From an uncultured Bacilli bacterium (GTDB lineage Bacteria > Bacillota_I > Bacilli_A > RF39 > UBA660): DNA of 12,527 nt. Both the position numbers and the translations under genes were made by a program. Shown here one piece after another: positions 1 through 6,522 of the stretch (position 1 is the stretch's first letter; each line of letters starts with the position of its first letter). A model generated the notes under the pieces. That model searched no databases. It saw nothing but the letters and a program-made list of their open reading frames with translations, and was not told the DNA's origin. The stretch spans positions 1-12,527 of the forward strand of contig CANUCD010000022.1 of assembly GCA_947856335.1 (NCBI GenBank). The letters run 5' to 3'.

Positions 1-46
1 TTTCATACCCGGTAGGTCGGGGGTTCGATCCCCTCCGTCGCTACCA
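1..46 (+). tRNA. tRNA-Met (CAT), 3' part, cut by window start
   Basis: The 3' portion of a tRNA runs from the anticodon loop to an encoded CCA end. CAT is at 4-6, followed by A37 and C38, the 3' anticodon strand at 9-13, a five-base variable loop AGGTC, a GGGGG/CCCTC T stem around the TTCGATC loop, and a 3' acceptor strand CGTCGCT before ACCA. From memory the sequence closely resembles Bacillus subtilis elongator tRNA-Met; the lysidine-modified tRNA-Ile2 has a different variable loop and T stem. The 5' half lies outside the window. The one visible base of the 5' anticodon strand (T1) would face C39, a mismatch if the alignment is right. Confidence 0.9.
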
Positions 47-58
47 TAATTAGTAATT

Positions 59-84
59 AAACCTAGAAAAATCTAGGTTTTTTT
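59..84 (+). terminator. Rho-independent terminator after tRNA-Met
   Basis: A perfect 9-bp stem (AAACCTAGA at 59-67 with TCTAGGTTT at 72-80) closes an AAAA loop and runs into seven T residues (78-84). It lies 12 nt after the tRNA CCA end. The stop codon of the convergent yunB gene (83-85, minus strand) sits in the T tract, so the hairpin may also help end the minus-strand transcript, although the T tract is weaker in that direction. Confidence 0.85.
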
Positions 85-826
85 ATTTAATTTCTTTACT
101 ATATATATTACTACTTCCCTCAATTACCCCACCATAATAACTTGGAACCCGTCCCTCAATCATCATAGATGCAATTACAGCATCATACTCCAAAGTATAC
201 TCATCAACATCAAACGGACTCATAATTTGTATTTTAAACTGAGCATAACAAAACAATTCTACTAAAGCATTATTTATTCCATAACTTGTTACTTTGGTCT
301 TTAAATTAGTTAAAACAGAACCAACAAAATGAATTCTAACTGGTATTTTAGGACCCCAATTATAAAAATACAAATTTTCAAAAGTATTACCAAATGGAAC
401 AGATAAAACCATACATCCCAAATCATGAGATAAACTAGAATCTAAATAAGAAGCTGATGCATTACCATTTTCTATCTCTTTAAAAGATTTAGTAAACAAA
501 AGTGAGACTTGATCTAATACTTGATAAGCTTGATCTAAATTAAAGTCAACATATATAATCTGTCCTTGCTCATTTTTCTCTATCTTTAAAATATTTGCCA
601 AATTATCTTCATTTAATAAATCATGATTCAATCTTTCCGTAATAAAAGTATTAGTTAATCTTTTAATCTCACTAGTACTAATCTGTTTTAAAGTATGATT
701 CATCTGTTTTACAAAACAAGATAATAAAAAAAAGGTAAGTATAAAAATCAAAACAATTGTTAAAAAAACTATTTTTGATAATACATTACCTTTAATAAAA
801 CCAAATCTTTTATAACCATTTTTCAT
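83..826 (-). CDS. yunB: YunB-family sporulation protein
   Basis: The 247-residue product has a short basic N-terminus, one membrane segment (about residues 19-38) and an extracytoplasmic domain. Assignment to YunB rests on the conserved C-terminal half: a GPKIPVRIHFVGS stretch (158-170), a YGINNALVE stretch (182-190) and an EGRVPSYYGG ending (224-233), matching the remembered Bacillus YunB pattern and length (about 250 residues). In B. subtilis yunB belongs to the mother-cell sigma-E regulon; its molecular role is poorly known. It follows the tail-anchored gene by 15 nt, so the two are probably co-transcribed. No Shine-Dalgarno site precedes the ATG, and no in-frame alternative ATG lies before the membrane segment, so translation may depend on coupling to the upstream gene. 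Family call is good; role in this organism is inferred. Confidence 0.85.
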   Translation of the reverse strand: MKNGYKRFGFIKGNVLSKIVFLTIVLIFILTFFLLSCFVKQMNHTLKQISTSEIKRLTNTFITERLNHDLLNEDNLANILKIEKNEQGQIIYVDFNLDQAYQVLDQVSLLFTKSFKEIENGNASASYLDSSLSHDLGCMVLSVPFGNTFENLYFYNWGPKIPVRIHFVGSVLTNLKTKVTSYGINNALVELFCYAQFKIQIMSPFDVDEYTLEYDAVIASMMIEGRVPSYYGGVIEGSSNIYSKEIK

Positions 827-841
827 AGTAAAATATATGCA

Positions 842-1681
842 TTAAAAGATAGAAAGATTTAAAAAATTATTTAAAAAAATTATAACACCTACTATTAAAA
901 TTAGACAAATCATCACAATAATAATATAAATTAGTGCCCTACTAGATCTTACTTCTTTTTTCAAGTCATTAAAATCATCAAAATCACTTTGCGTAAATTG
1001 TAAAGTTTCAGTTAAGTCTTCACTTTTATTTTCAAGTATACTCGGTTTAATTTTATCAGCTTCTTCAAGTGACATAATAGGTGCTGTTTCATTTGCACTT
1101 TCTTCTTCCTCATGAACACCATCTACTACAACCGTATCATCACTACCCTTTAAATCAGTTAAAATATCTAATGGATCTAACTCTTCTTTAGATGCTTTTT
1201 TCTCGTCTAATTCATTTGCCGTAATAGTATTGATTAGACTCATCAATTCATCATTTTGTTCTTCCTCATCTTCATGCTCGGTAATTTCTAGACTATTTAA
1301 AATATCATACTGTGTATCTCTTAATTTTTTTAATCGTTCTTTTTCGTAGTCAACTTCTTTTTCACTTCTAGCTCGCTCTAATATGGCATTGATATCATAC
1401 TCTCTTGTTTCGTCTAAATTTACATCAGGCACGCTCTCTTCTTCTTCAATTACAATACTTTTTCGCTGAGGTTGCTTATTATACTTCGTATCTAAAATTT
1501 TTTTAATTTTTTCAACATCAATATTTTTCGCATTAGTATCAATTACCGTCGCATTAGCTTCTATTTTATAATCATCTACATCATAATCATTGATATTCTG
1601 ATATAATTTTTCATTTTTGCGTTGTCTTAAAGCAATGTTATTATTTTCTTCATCATAATACTTTTCCATTCTTGTTTTCAT
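842..1681 (-). CDS. Acidic tail-anchored membrane protein, unknown function
   Basis: I do not recognise a named family. The 279-residue product begins with a charged MKTRMEKYYDEE segment, continues as a long, strongly acidic, mostly hydrophilic region with runs such as EEEES and EDEEEQ and probable coiled-coil stretches (around 100-125), and ends in a single hydrophobic helix (about 249-271) with only a few residues after it. That is a tail-anchored layout with the bulk in the cytoplasm. The ATG at 1679-1681 is preferred because AAAGGA lies about 10 nt upstream; the longer in-frame ATG at 1706-1708 falls inside a probable -10 box and has no ribosome site. It is the first gene of a likely two-gene unit with yunB, which makes a cell-envelope or sporulation link possible but unproven. 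Confidence 0.7.
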   Translation of the reverse strand: MKTRMEKYYDEENNNIALRQRKNEKLYQNINDYDVDDYKIEANATVIDTNAKNIDVEKIKKILDTKYNKQPQRKSIVIEEEESVPDVNLDETREYDINAILERARSEKEVDYEKERLKKLRDTQYDILNSLEITEHEDEEEQNDELMSLINTITANELDEKKASKEELDPLDILTDLKGSDDTVVVDGVHEEEESANETAPIMSLEEADKIKPSILENKSEDLTETLQFTQSDFDDFNDLKKEVRSSRALIYIIIVMICLILIVGVIIFLNNFLNLSIF

Positions 1682-1703
1682 AACGCCACTATCCTTTGAT
1701 TTA

Positions 1704-1732
1704 ATCATATCATATTTTTTTTATATTTTAAA
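1704..1732 (-). promoter_or_regulatory. Promoter of tail-anchored gene/yunB unit
   Basis: Reading the minus strand, TTTAAA (1732-1727) is separated by 17 nt from TATGAT (1709-1704), which is preceded by TG one base earlier, giving an extended -10 TGATATGAT. Predicted transcription would start near 1697, about 16 nt before the chosen ATG. It is divergent from the ferredoxin promoter. Predicted by eye only. Confidence 0.5.
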
Positions 1733-1761
1733 GGCTTTATCTTTTCCTTTTGAAAAACTTT

Positions 1762-1785
1762 TGATATAATGATAGAGATAGGAGA
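1762..1785 (+). promoter_or_regulatory. Extended -10 promoter and ribosome site of ferredoxin gene
   Basis: TGATATAAT (1762-1770) is a perfect extended -10 element. No good -35 box lies 17 nt upstream, as is usual for TG-extended promoters. A strong AGGAGA ribosome site at 1780-1785 lies 6 nt before the ATG at 1792, so the leader would be only about 15 nt. Confidence 0.6.
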
Positions 1786-1791
1786 GAAAAA

Positions 1792-2064
1792 ATGAAAAAA
1801 ATTATAGTAAATGATAATGCATGCATAGGTTGCGGTGCTTGTATTTCAATTGACCCTGAACATTTTGAATTCAATGATGAGGGTTTAAGTTATGCAACAA
1901 ATAATGATAATTTAGAAAGCAGTAATTTAGCAAGTGCCATTTCATCTTGCCCAACAAGTGCTATACATATTGAAGAAAACGATAATTGCAACTGTGAAGA
2001 ATGCGATTGTCCTAAAGGAAATTGCGATTGTGAGAATTGTAATTGCCACTCTGAAGAAGAATAA
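1792..2064 (+). CDS. fer: 4Fe-4S ferredoxin with Cys-rich C-terminal tail
   Basis: The 90-residue product is a small single-cluster ferredoxin of the Bacillus/Clostridium Fer type, a soluble one-electron carrier. Cluster ligands are C11, C14, C17 (CIGCGAC) and C53 followed by proline (CPTSAI). The acidic middle region with an EGLSY stretch matches the family. The normal fold ends near residue 62. The remaining 28 residues are unusual: C66, C68, C71, C73, C78, C80, C83 and C85 form two copies of C-x-C-x2-C-x-C separated by PKGN, followed by H86 and an acidic end. This resembles a metallothionein-like metal-binding module. The gene is monocistronic by its own promoter and terminator. The ferredoxin call is firm; metal binding by the tail is inference. 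Confidence 0.93.
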   Translation: MKKIIVNDNACIGCGACISIDPEHFEFNDEGLSYATNNDNLESSNLASAISSCPTSAIHIEENDNCNCEECDCPKGNCDCENCNCHSEEE

Positions 2065-2075
2065 TTCTTCTTTTT
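2054..2075 (+). terminator. Probable terminator of ferredoxin gene
   Basis: An 8-bp AT-rich stem (AAGAAGAA at 2054-2061 with TTCTTCTT at 2065-2072) has the TAA stop codon itself as its three-base loop (2062-2064) and leads into a T-rich stretch. The stem has only two GC pairs, so strength is uncertain. Confidence 0.5.
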
Positions 2076-2088
2076 ATTTTACACTAAT

Positions 2089-2117
2089 TTGACAAGCAAA
2101 AGCTTTATTGTTATAAT
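2089..2117 (+). promoter_or_regulatory. Consensus sigma-A promoter of HD-domain gene
   Basis: TTGACA (2089-2094), exactly 17 nt, then TATAAT (2112-2117): a perfect match to the housekeeping consensus in both hexamers and spacing. Transcription should begin near 2124, about 19 nt before the ATG at 2143. The TTG that opens the longest reading frame here is the first half of the -35 box, so it cannot be the translation start. Confidence 0.88.
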
Positions 2118-2142
2118 TTTATTAAGAAATGGGGAAAATGTG

Positions 2143-2874
2143 ATGATAAATTATCTAAATGTTTTAAATGAACTCATTGATAAATACAAATTAACCAATA
2201 AAGAAAAAAGCAAATTTATTCATTTAATAATGCCTATTTTTACCCACGATGAATTTCAACGTAGAATGAATGCCGATGAATTTGCTCATCACGACAAACT
2301 AAGTTTAGGATATCATATTATAAGTGATGCTATTGTAACATACCTTTTTGCTAAAAAACAAAACTTAAGTGAAAAAAGTATTGATACTGCTATAACTATT
2401 GCCATGTTTCATGATTTATATGAGATACCTTGGCAAAACTCTGGAATTATAAAATCTCACTTTACAAATAAACATGGATTTACTCACCCCATAGAAGCAG
2501 CAATAAATGCATGTACATGGTATCCAAAATATTTTAATCACAATGCTGATATTATTATTGATGGAATTATTCATCATATGTATCCATTCCCTGTAAGAGC
2601 ACTAGATAATACGCCAGCACAATTAAATAATATGAATAAATTTAAAAAACTTAATTTAAACATCAAAAACTTAATCGTTAATTCTTCCATACGCTTTAAA
2701 ATAGGTCATATTTCTTTATGTCCTAGTAAATATATTGAAGGAAGAATTATGAGCAAAGCAGATAAATATGTATCACTTTTTTCTGATTTAAAAAGCTTTC
2801 ATGGATTAAAAGCTTGTATCACAGGAATAAATCCCCATTTAGATTCTTATCAAAGAACAAGAAAAAAACGTTAA
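2143..2874 (+). CDS. HD-domain metal-dependent phosphohydrolase
   Basis: The 243-residue cytoplasmic protein carries the HD-superfamily signature: H58 (GYHIISDA), the HD doublet H90-D91 in MFHDLYE, extra histidines H144-H145 (IIHHMYP), and the distal aspartate D207 in SKADKYVS. These would bind divalent metal and hydrolyse a phosphomonoester or phosphodiester. The substrate cannot be told from sequence; nucleotides are typical for the superfamily. No RelA/SpoT synthetase, GGDEF or tRNA-nucleotidyltransferase partner domain is present. The ATG at 2143 is chosen because a GGGGA ribosome site lies 7 nt upstream and a perfect promoter covers the longer frame. The gene ends in a bidirectional terminator shared with rluB. 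Confidence 0.8.
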   Translation: MINYLNVLNELIDKYKLTNKEKSKFIHLIMPIFTHDEFQRRMNADEFAHHDKLSLGYHIISDAIVTYLFAKKQNLSEKSIDTAITIAMFHDLYEIPWQNSGIIKSHFTNKHGFTHPIEAAINACTWYPKYFNHNADIIIDGIIHHMYPFPVRALDNTPAQLNNMNKFKKLNLNIKNLIVNSSIRFKIGHISLCPSKYIEGRIMSKADKYVSLFSDLKSFHGLKACITGINPHLDSYQRTRKKR

Positions 2875-2889
2875 TTTGCTAACGTTTTT
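2864..2889. terminator. Bidirectional terminator between HD gene and rluB
   Basis: A 10-bp stem (AAAAACGTTA at 2864-2873 with TAACGTTTTT at 2880-2889) closes a 6-nt loop. T runs follow on both strands (five T on plus, seven on minus counting 2868-2862), fitting its place between convergent genes. It overlaps the end of the plus-strand CDS and the rluB stop codon. Confidence 0.85.
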
Positions 2890-3601
2890 ATTTTAAGCTA
2901 TATAATTTCTTTACTTCTTTAATCGTAAGCTCACGATATTCTCCACTTTTTAAATTACCTATTTCTAAAAAAGCAATTTTAATTCTAGATAACCTAATAA
3001 CTGGATGTTTAATACTTTCAAATATTTTTTTTACAATATGATTTCTTCCCTCAGTAATTGTAATTTCAATCAATGATGTTTTCTTCTCAAAATTTTTATC
3101 TCTAATTTTAAAATCACTAATCATACATCTTCTATTATCAATTAAAATTCCCCTTTTTAATCTTTCAATATCATCTTTATTTAATAACCCCTCAATTTTA
3201 GCCATATAAGTTTTTGGTATTTCATGAGATGGATGCATTAAAATATTAGATAATTCTCCATCATTAGTTAATATAATAAGTCCTGTTGTATCATAATCAA
3301 GTCTTCCAACTGGAAATACTCTTACATCAGTATCGATATAATCAACAACCGTAGGTCTATTCTTATCATCACTAACACTTGATATAACCCCTCTTGGTTT
3401 ATTTAATAAATAATATTTTTTAACAAATTCTTTAGAAAGAACAGTACCATCTACTTCAATTATATCTTCTCTACTAACTTTAAAACCAAGTTCTTTTATA
3501 ACTTCATTATTTACCTTTACCTTTCCCTCTTTAATAAGTATTTCTGCTTTTCTTCTAGACGTAACTCCAGAATTAGCAATTACTTTTTGTAATCTTTCCA
3601 T
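2888..3601 (-). CDS. rluB: 23S rRNA pseudouridine synthase RluB
   Basis: The 237-residue protein matches Bacillus RluB (YpuL) across its length. An S4 RNA-binding domain occupies roughly residues 1-50 (MERLQKVIANSG, then the SRRKAE motif). The RsuA/RluB catalytic domain follows with the KPRGVIS motif near 68-74 and GRLDYDTTG with catalytic D102. A late ITEGRNHIVKKIFE motif is the RNA-contacting segment. The expected reaction is isomerisation of uridine to pseudouridine in the 23S rRNA peptidyl-transferase region (position 2605 in E. coli numbering). The ATG at 3599-3601 has GAGGT just upstream; the longer frame upstream adds residues not seen in the family. It lies 2 nt after the rhomboid stop codon, so the pair is an operon. 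Confidence 0.95.
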   Translation of the reverse strand: MERLQKVIANSGVTSRRKAEILIKEGKVKVNNEVIKELGFKVSREDIIEVDGTVLSKEFVKKYYLLNKPRGVISSVSDDKNRPTVVDYIDTDVRVFPVGRLDYDTTGLIILTNDGELSNILMHPSHEIPKTYMAKIEGLLNKDDIERLKRGILIDNRRCMISDFKIRDKNFEKKTSLIEITITEGRNHIVKKIFESIKHPVIRLSRIKIAFLEIGNLKSGEYRELTIKEVKKLYSLK

Positions 3602-3603
3602 AT

Positions 3604-4758
3604 TTACCTCAAATACCCAAAGAGCATATAGCAAAGAAAACTAATAAGTAAAACATAGACAATTAAACCATTAACTCTATCACTTTTCTTTTTCTTACCA
3701 GGAACACCTAAAGCCATTGTAAGTAAATATCCTCCTACTAAACCACCAATATGACAAAAATTATCAATACCAGGAATCATAAAACCAATAAGTAAATTGA
3801 TAACAATTACTGGTATTACTTGAGTTTTTAAAACACTTCCTAAATATAGACGATAATGATACCCAAAATAAAGTAAAGACCCTAGTAAACCAAAAATAGC
3901 TCCACTAGCCCCAGCTGATATACTAGAGTGAACTACAACCGATAACAATGAACCTGTTATTCCACTTCCAATATAAACAGCCAAATATTTCCATTTACCT
4001 AAAAAACTTTCTAACTGTCTACCAATAATATAAAGTGAATACATATTTACTACTAAATGAATAATACCAATATGTAAAAACATCGAACTAAGAAGACGCC
4101 ATACTTCCCCTACTTGTACAAATGGTCTATAATTAGCTCCAAATAACAATAAAGTAAGAGCATCTTCACTTCCATTTCCCCAAATATACATAGAAACAAA
4201 TAAAATCACACACACAAGGATAATCATAGGTGTAATAATTAGTTTTTTAGGTTCAAAAATAGAAGTGAATACTTTATTATCTTCTACAGTTTTAGCATTG
4301 ATATCATTTGTAACATTAACAATTAAATCAATTCCCTCTTTATCTTTAATAAGTTTATTTTTTATTTTAGGAAATATTTGAACAATATTACTATTTTTTA
4401 AAAATTTATCAATATCTTCAAACTTTACAGAAGAAATATTTTTATTATCATCATCTAAATGAACATTATCACCAAGATTCAAAAAAATATTTAAAGTATT
4501 CATATTAAGAGATAATGTTTTCTTCTTAATTTGATCAACAACCTTTTTAGTTTTAAAAATATCAAACTGATATTGTTCATCATTATGAATATAATTAGAA
4601 TTTATTCTAATAATACGATAAGGTCCATCTAGATTTTCTAGCCATATCTCATCTTTTACCCCCCGTACAACTATTGGTGTATAATTCTCTTCAGTAATAA
4701 AATAATGAACTAAAGACATAACTAATTCATCAGTTTTATTCATAATATTAAAATGCAT
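3604..4758 (-). CDS. Rhomboid family intramembrane serine protease, GluP-like
   Basis: The 384-residue protein has a soluble N-terminal region (about 1-170) and a six- or seven-helix rhomboid core. The serine protease dyad is S285 in GASGAIFG and H336 in CHIGG; the upstream FLHIGIIHLVVNM motif supplies the oxyanion-side His/Asn, and EVWRLLSSMF marks the L1 loop region. The fold resembles B. subtilis YqgP/GluP, which cleaves membrane protein substrates, but lacks its C-terminal TPR part. The ATG at 4756-4758 is preferred: the in-frame GTG at 4765-4767 is part of the GAGGTG ribosome site, which sits 6 nt before that ATG. It is the first gene of a two-gene unit with rluB. Substrate unknown. Confidence 0.92.
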   Translation of the reverse strand: MHFNIMNKTDELVMSLVHYFITEENYTPIVVRGVKDEIWLENLDGPYRIIRINSNYIHNDEQYQFDIFKTKKVVDQIKKKTLSLNMNTLNIFLNLGDNVHLDDDNKNISSVKFEDIDKFLKNSNIVQIFPKIKNKLIKDKEGIDLIVNVTNDINAKTVEDNKVFTSIFEPKKLIITPMIILVCVILFVSMYIWGNGSEDALTLLLFGANYRPFVQVGEVWRLLSSMFLHIGIIHLVVNMYSLYIIGRQLESFLGKWKYLAVYIGSGITGSLLSVVVHSSISAGASGAIFGLLGSLLYFGYHYRLYLGSVLKTQVIPVIVINLLIGFMIPGIDNFCHIGGLVGGYLLTMALGVPGKKKKSDRVNGLIVYVLLISFLCYMLFGYLR

Positions 4759-4783
4759 AACATTCACCTCGCTGTACTTTTAT

Positions 4784-4792
4784 TTTATAACA
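4784..4792 (-). promoter_or_regulatory. Possible extended -10 of rhomboid-rluB operon
   Basis: On the minus strand TGTTATAAA (4792-4784) provides a TG-extended -10-like element about 25 nt before the start ATG, leaving a leader near 19 nt. No convincing -35 box is visible. It lies in the 63-nt gap that also holds the control region of the divergent gene at 4822. Confidence 0.35.
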
Positions 4793-4821
4793 AAACATAT
4801 ATTTAGTAAAGAGGTGGAAAG

Positions 4822-5145
4822 ATGAGTTTACTATTTTATCCAAGTTTTGCTCTATTTATTATAATAACTATTTATTATTTTATATACTTACAAAATATCA
4901 ATTATGATAACTTATTTTTTATTATTTTAAACTTTATCTTTTTAGCCATTCTTCCTCTATATTATTACTACTTTGAAGACTTAAGCTATAGTCTAGGAGC
5001 AAGCATTTTTCTTTTTATTGCCTCTTTTTTCTTAAACCTAAAAATAAAGGAAATATTCCACGAAATAAAAATATTTCCTTTTATCTATTTTTTATTAACA
5101 AGTATTTTACTTACCATCATTCTATGTGAATTTTTCTATCTTTAA
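4822..5145 (+). CDS. Small polytopic membrane protein, unknown function
   Basis: I do not recognise a family. The 107-residue product is almost wholly hydrophobic, with about four predicted membrane helices (roughly 4-24, 30-50, 57-74 and 84-105), many Phe, Tyr, Ile and Leu residues, and only a short charged loop (KIKEIFHEIK, about 74-83) between helices three and four. There are no Trp residues and no recognisable catalytic motif. A strong GAGGTGG ribosome site ends 4 nt before the ATG, which supports real expression. The gene is divergent from the rhomboid operon and convergent with rluD, with only 2 nt between stop codons. Its 3' part contains a strong inverted repeat (5046-5081). Confidence 0.7.
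   Translation: MSLLFYPSFALFIIITIYYFIYLQNINYDNLFFIILNFIFLAILPLYYYYFEDLSYSLGASIFLFIASFFLNLKIKEIFHEIKIFPFIYFLLTSILLTIILCEFFYL
5046..5081 (-). terminator. 12-bp perfect inverted repeat, likely terminator of ylmC-lspA-rluD
   Basis: AAAGGAAATATT (5046-5057) and its exact reverse complement (5070-5081) flank a 12-nt loop. Read on the minus strand, the stem is followed by TTTATTTTTAGG, a usable T tract, 67 nt past the rluD stop codon. No other hairpin serves that operon. On the plus strand the stem lies inside the membrane-protein gene and is followed by another T-rich stretch, so premature termination there is possible. Confidence 0.5.
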
Positions 5146-5147
5146 AA

Positions 5148-6038
5148 TTACTTTTCTAAATGATTTAAAAAGTCTTGAAAATAAGATGGAAGTGGACAGA
5201 CAAATTCCATTTCTTTCTTAGTAATTGGATGAATAAAATTCATTTTATAAGAATGCAAGAATTGTCCAAAAGATGTACATTCTTTTTTAGAATATACAGG
5301 ATCATTATGAACAGGATAACCAATATATGATAAATGAACTCTTATTTGATGTGTACGTCCAGTCTCTAAAAGACAGCTTACCAAAGTATAATGTTGGTAT
5401 CGTTTTATTACTTTTAAATGTGTTATTGCTTTTTTTCCATCTTCTACGACAGCCATTTTTTCTCTATTTTGCTTATCTCTCCCAATAGGAGCATCAATAG
5501 TAGCACTTCCATTTGGAAATGCTCCATCAAGTAAAGCGATATACTCTCTTTTTATTCGTTTATTTTTAAAATCATCTGCTAATATTTCATGAACTTTATT
5601 ATTTTTTGCAATTAAAAGAAGTCCACTTGTATCTTTATCAATACGATGAACTATACCAGGTCGCTCATCCCCTCCAACATTACTCAAATGTTTAGTATAA
5701 TACATAAGTCCATTTACTAATGTATTATTATAATTACCACTTCCTGGATGAACAACTAAACCACTAGGTTTATTTATAACCATTAAATATTCATCTTCAT
5801 AAACAATATCTAAATCCATATAAACAGGTTTAATCTCATTATCTTCCCCTAAAGCCTCATCATCAATAAGTATTTCATCATTTACTTCAAGCTTATAGCT
5901 AGCTTTTACTGGTTTACTATTTACAAATACCAATTTATTATCAATAAGTTTCCCAATAAATTCCCGTGAATAATCAGTTTTACTAGCTAAATATTTATCT
6001 ATTCTAACATTTTTTTCATCACTTACTACTTTTATCAC
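5148..6038 (-). CDS. rluD: RluA-family pseudouridine synthase (RluD/YlyB)
   Basis: The 296-residue protein has an N-terminal S4 domain (about 10-60) and the RluA catalytic domain. The HRIDKDTSGL motif at 131-140 contains catalytic D134; the INKPSGLVVHPG stretch (88-99) and LETGRTHQIRVHL are also diagnostic. It should make pseudouridines in 23S rRNA (RluD sites in helix 69) or a related target; exact site specificity is not readable. It directly follows lspA and overlaps it by 20 nt, the same order as lspA-ylyB in B. subtilis. A GTG start at 6036-6038 is chosen because AAGGGGG lies 9 nt before it; the longer frame opens with a TTG followed by this ribosome site. The start overlap suggests translational coupling to lspA. 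Confidence 0.93.
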   Translation of the reverse strand: MIKVVSDEKNVRIDKYLASKTDYSREFIGKLIDNKLVFVNSKPVKASYKLEVNDEILIDDEALGEDNEIKPVYMDLDIVYEDEYLMVINKPSGLVVHPGSGNYNNTLVNGLMYYTKHLSNVGGDERPGIVHRIDKDTSGLLLIAKNNKVHEILADDFKNKRIKREYIALLDGAFPNGSATIDAPIGRDKQNREKMAVVEDGKKAITHLKVIKRYQHYTLVSCLLETGRTHQIRVHLSYIGYPVHNDPVYSKKECTSFGQFLHSYKMNFIHPITKKEMEFVCPLPSYFQDFLNHLEK

Positions 6039-6489
6039 GTCTATCTTCCCCCTTAATAATAGCAATCAATAGTAAAAACACTCCAACTACAATTGTAATA
6101 TCAGCAATATTAAATATTGGATAATCATAACCAAATATTTTAAAATCTAAAAAATCTCTAACATAACCTAAAAATAGACGGTCAGCTAAATTAGAAAATA
6201 TTCCTCCAAAAAGAAAAGCAAAAGCAAGATTATTTCGTAAATTATTTTTAAAACCAAACATAAACTTAATAAGTAAAATAATAGCTATAATACTAGCAAT
6301 TATAAGTAAATAACTATGATTACTAAAAATACTCCAAGCTCCTCCTGTATTATGAGCAACTGTTAAATAAAAAAAATTAGGTATAACAGTAATACTTTCT
6401 TCTAAGTCTATAAAAATTTCAATTAAGCTTTTACTTATTTGATCAATTATTAAAATAATAACAGCTATAATATATGTCTTCTTATTCAA
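6019..6489 (-). CDS. lspA: Lipoprotein signal peptidase LspA (signal peptidase II)
   Basis: The 156-residue membrane protein has four helices and the LspA motifs in order: DQISK (16-20), HNTGGAWS (46-53), GGIFSNLADR (95-104), YVRDF with catalytic D112, and FNIAD with catalytic D130. It cleaves the signal peptide of diacylglyceryl-modified prolipoproteins at the lipobox; the lipoprotein at 7478-7903 is a candidate substrate. The start is TTG (6487-6489), with AAGGGTG 7 nt upstream and no in-frame ATG until residue 77. It sits between ylmC (33-nt gap) and rluD (20-nt overlap) in a minus-strand operon. Confidence 0.96.
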   Translation of the reverse strand: MNKKTYIIAVIILIIDQISKSLIEIFIDLEESITVIPNFFYLTVAHNTGGAWSIFSNHSYLLIIASIIAIILLIKFMFGFKNNLRNNLAFAFLFGGIFSNLADRLFLGYVRDFLDFKIFGYDYPIFNIADITIVVGVFLLLIAIIKGEDRRDKSSK

Positions 6490-6522
6490 AGTGCTTCACC
6501 CTTTTTTAAGTATACCACAAAA

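Noticed and set aside
1..13. Mismatch T31-C39 in the tRNA anticodon stem as a sign of a broken tRNA
   Set aside because: Only one base of the 5' strand is visible; the rest of the 3' half is well formed, so no conclusion is possible.
3601..4767. GTG or upstream starts for the rhomboid and rluB frames
   Set aside because: The rhomboid GTG is part of its GAGGTG ribosome site, and the rluB extension reads into the rhomboid gene; the internal ATGs match the families.
5150..5173. Weak hairpin (ACTTTT...AAAAGT) at the end of rluD as terminator of the plus-strand membrane-protein gene
   Set aside because: The stem has a bulge and only one GC pair and no T tract follows on the plus strand; support is too thin for a feature.
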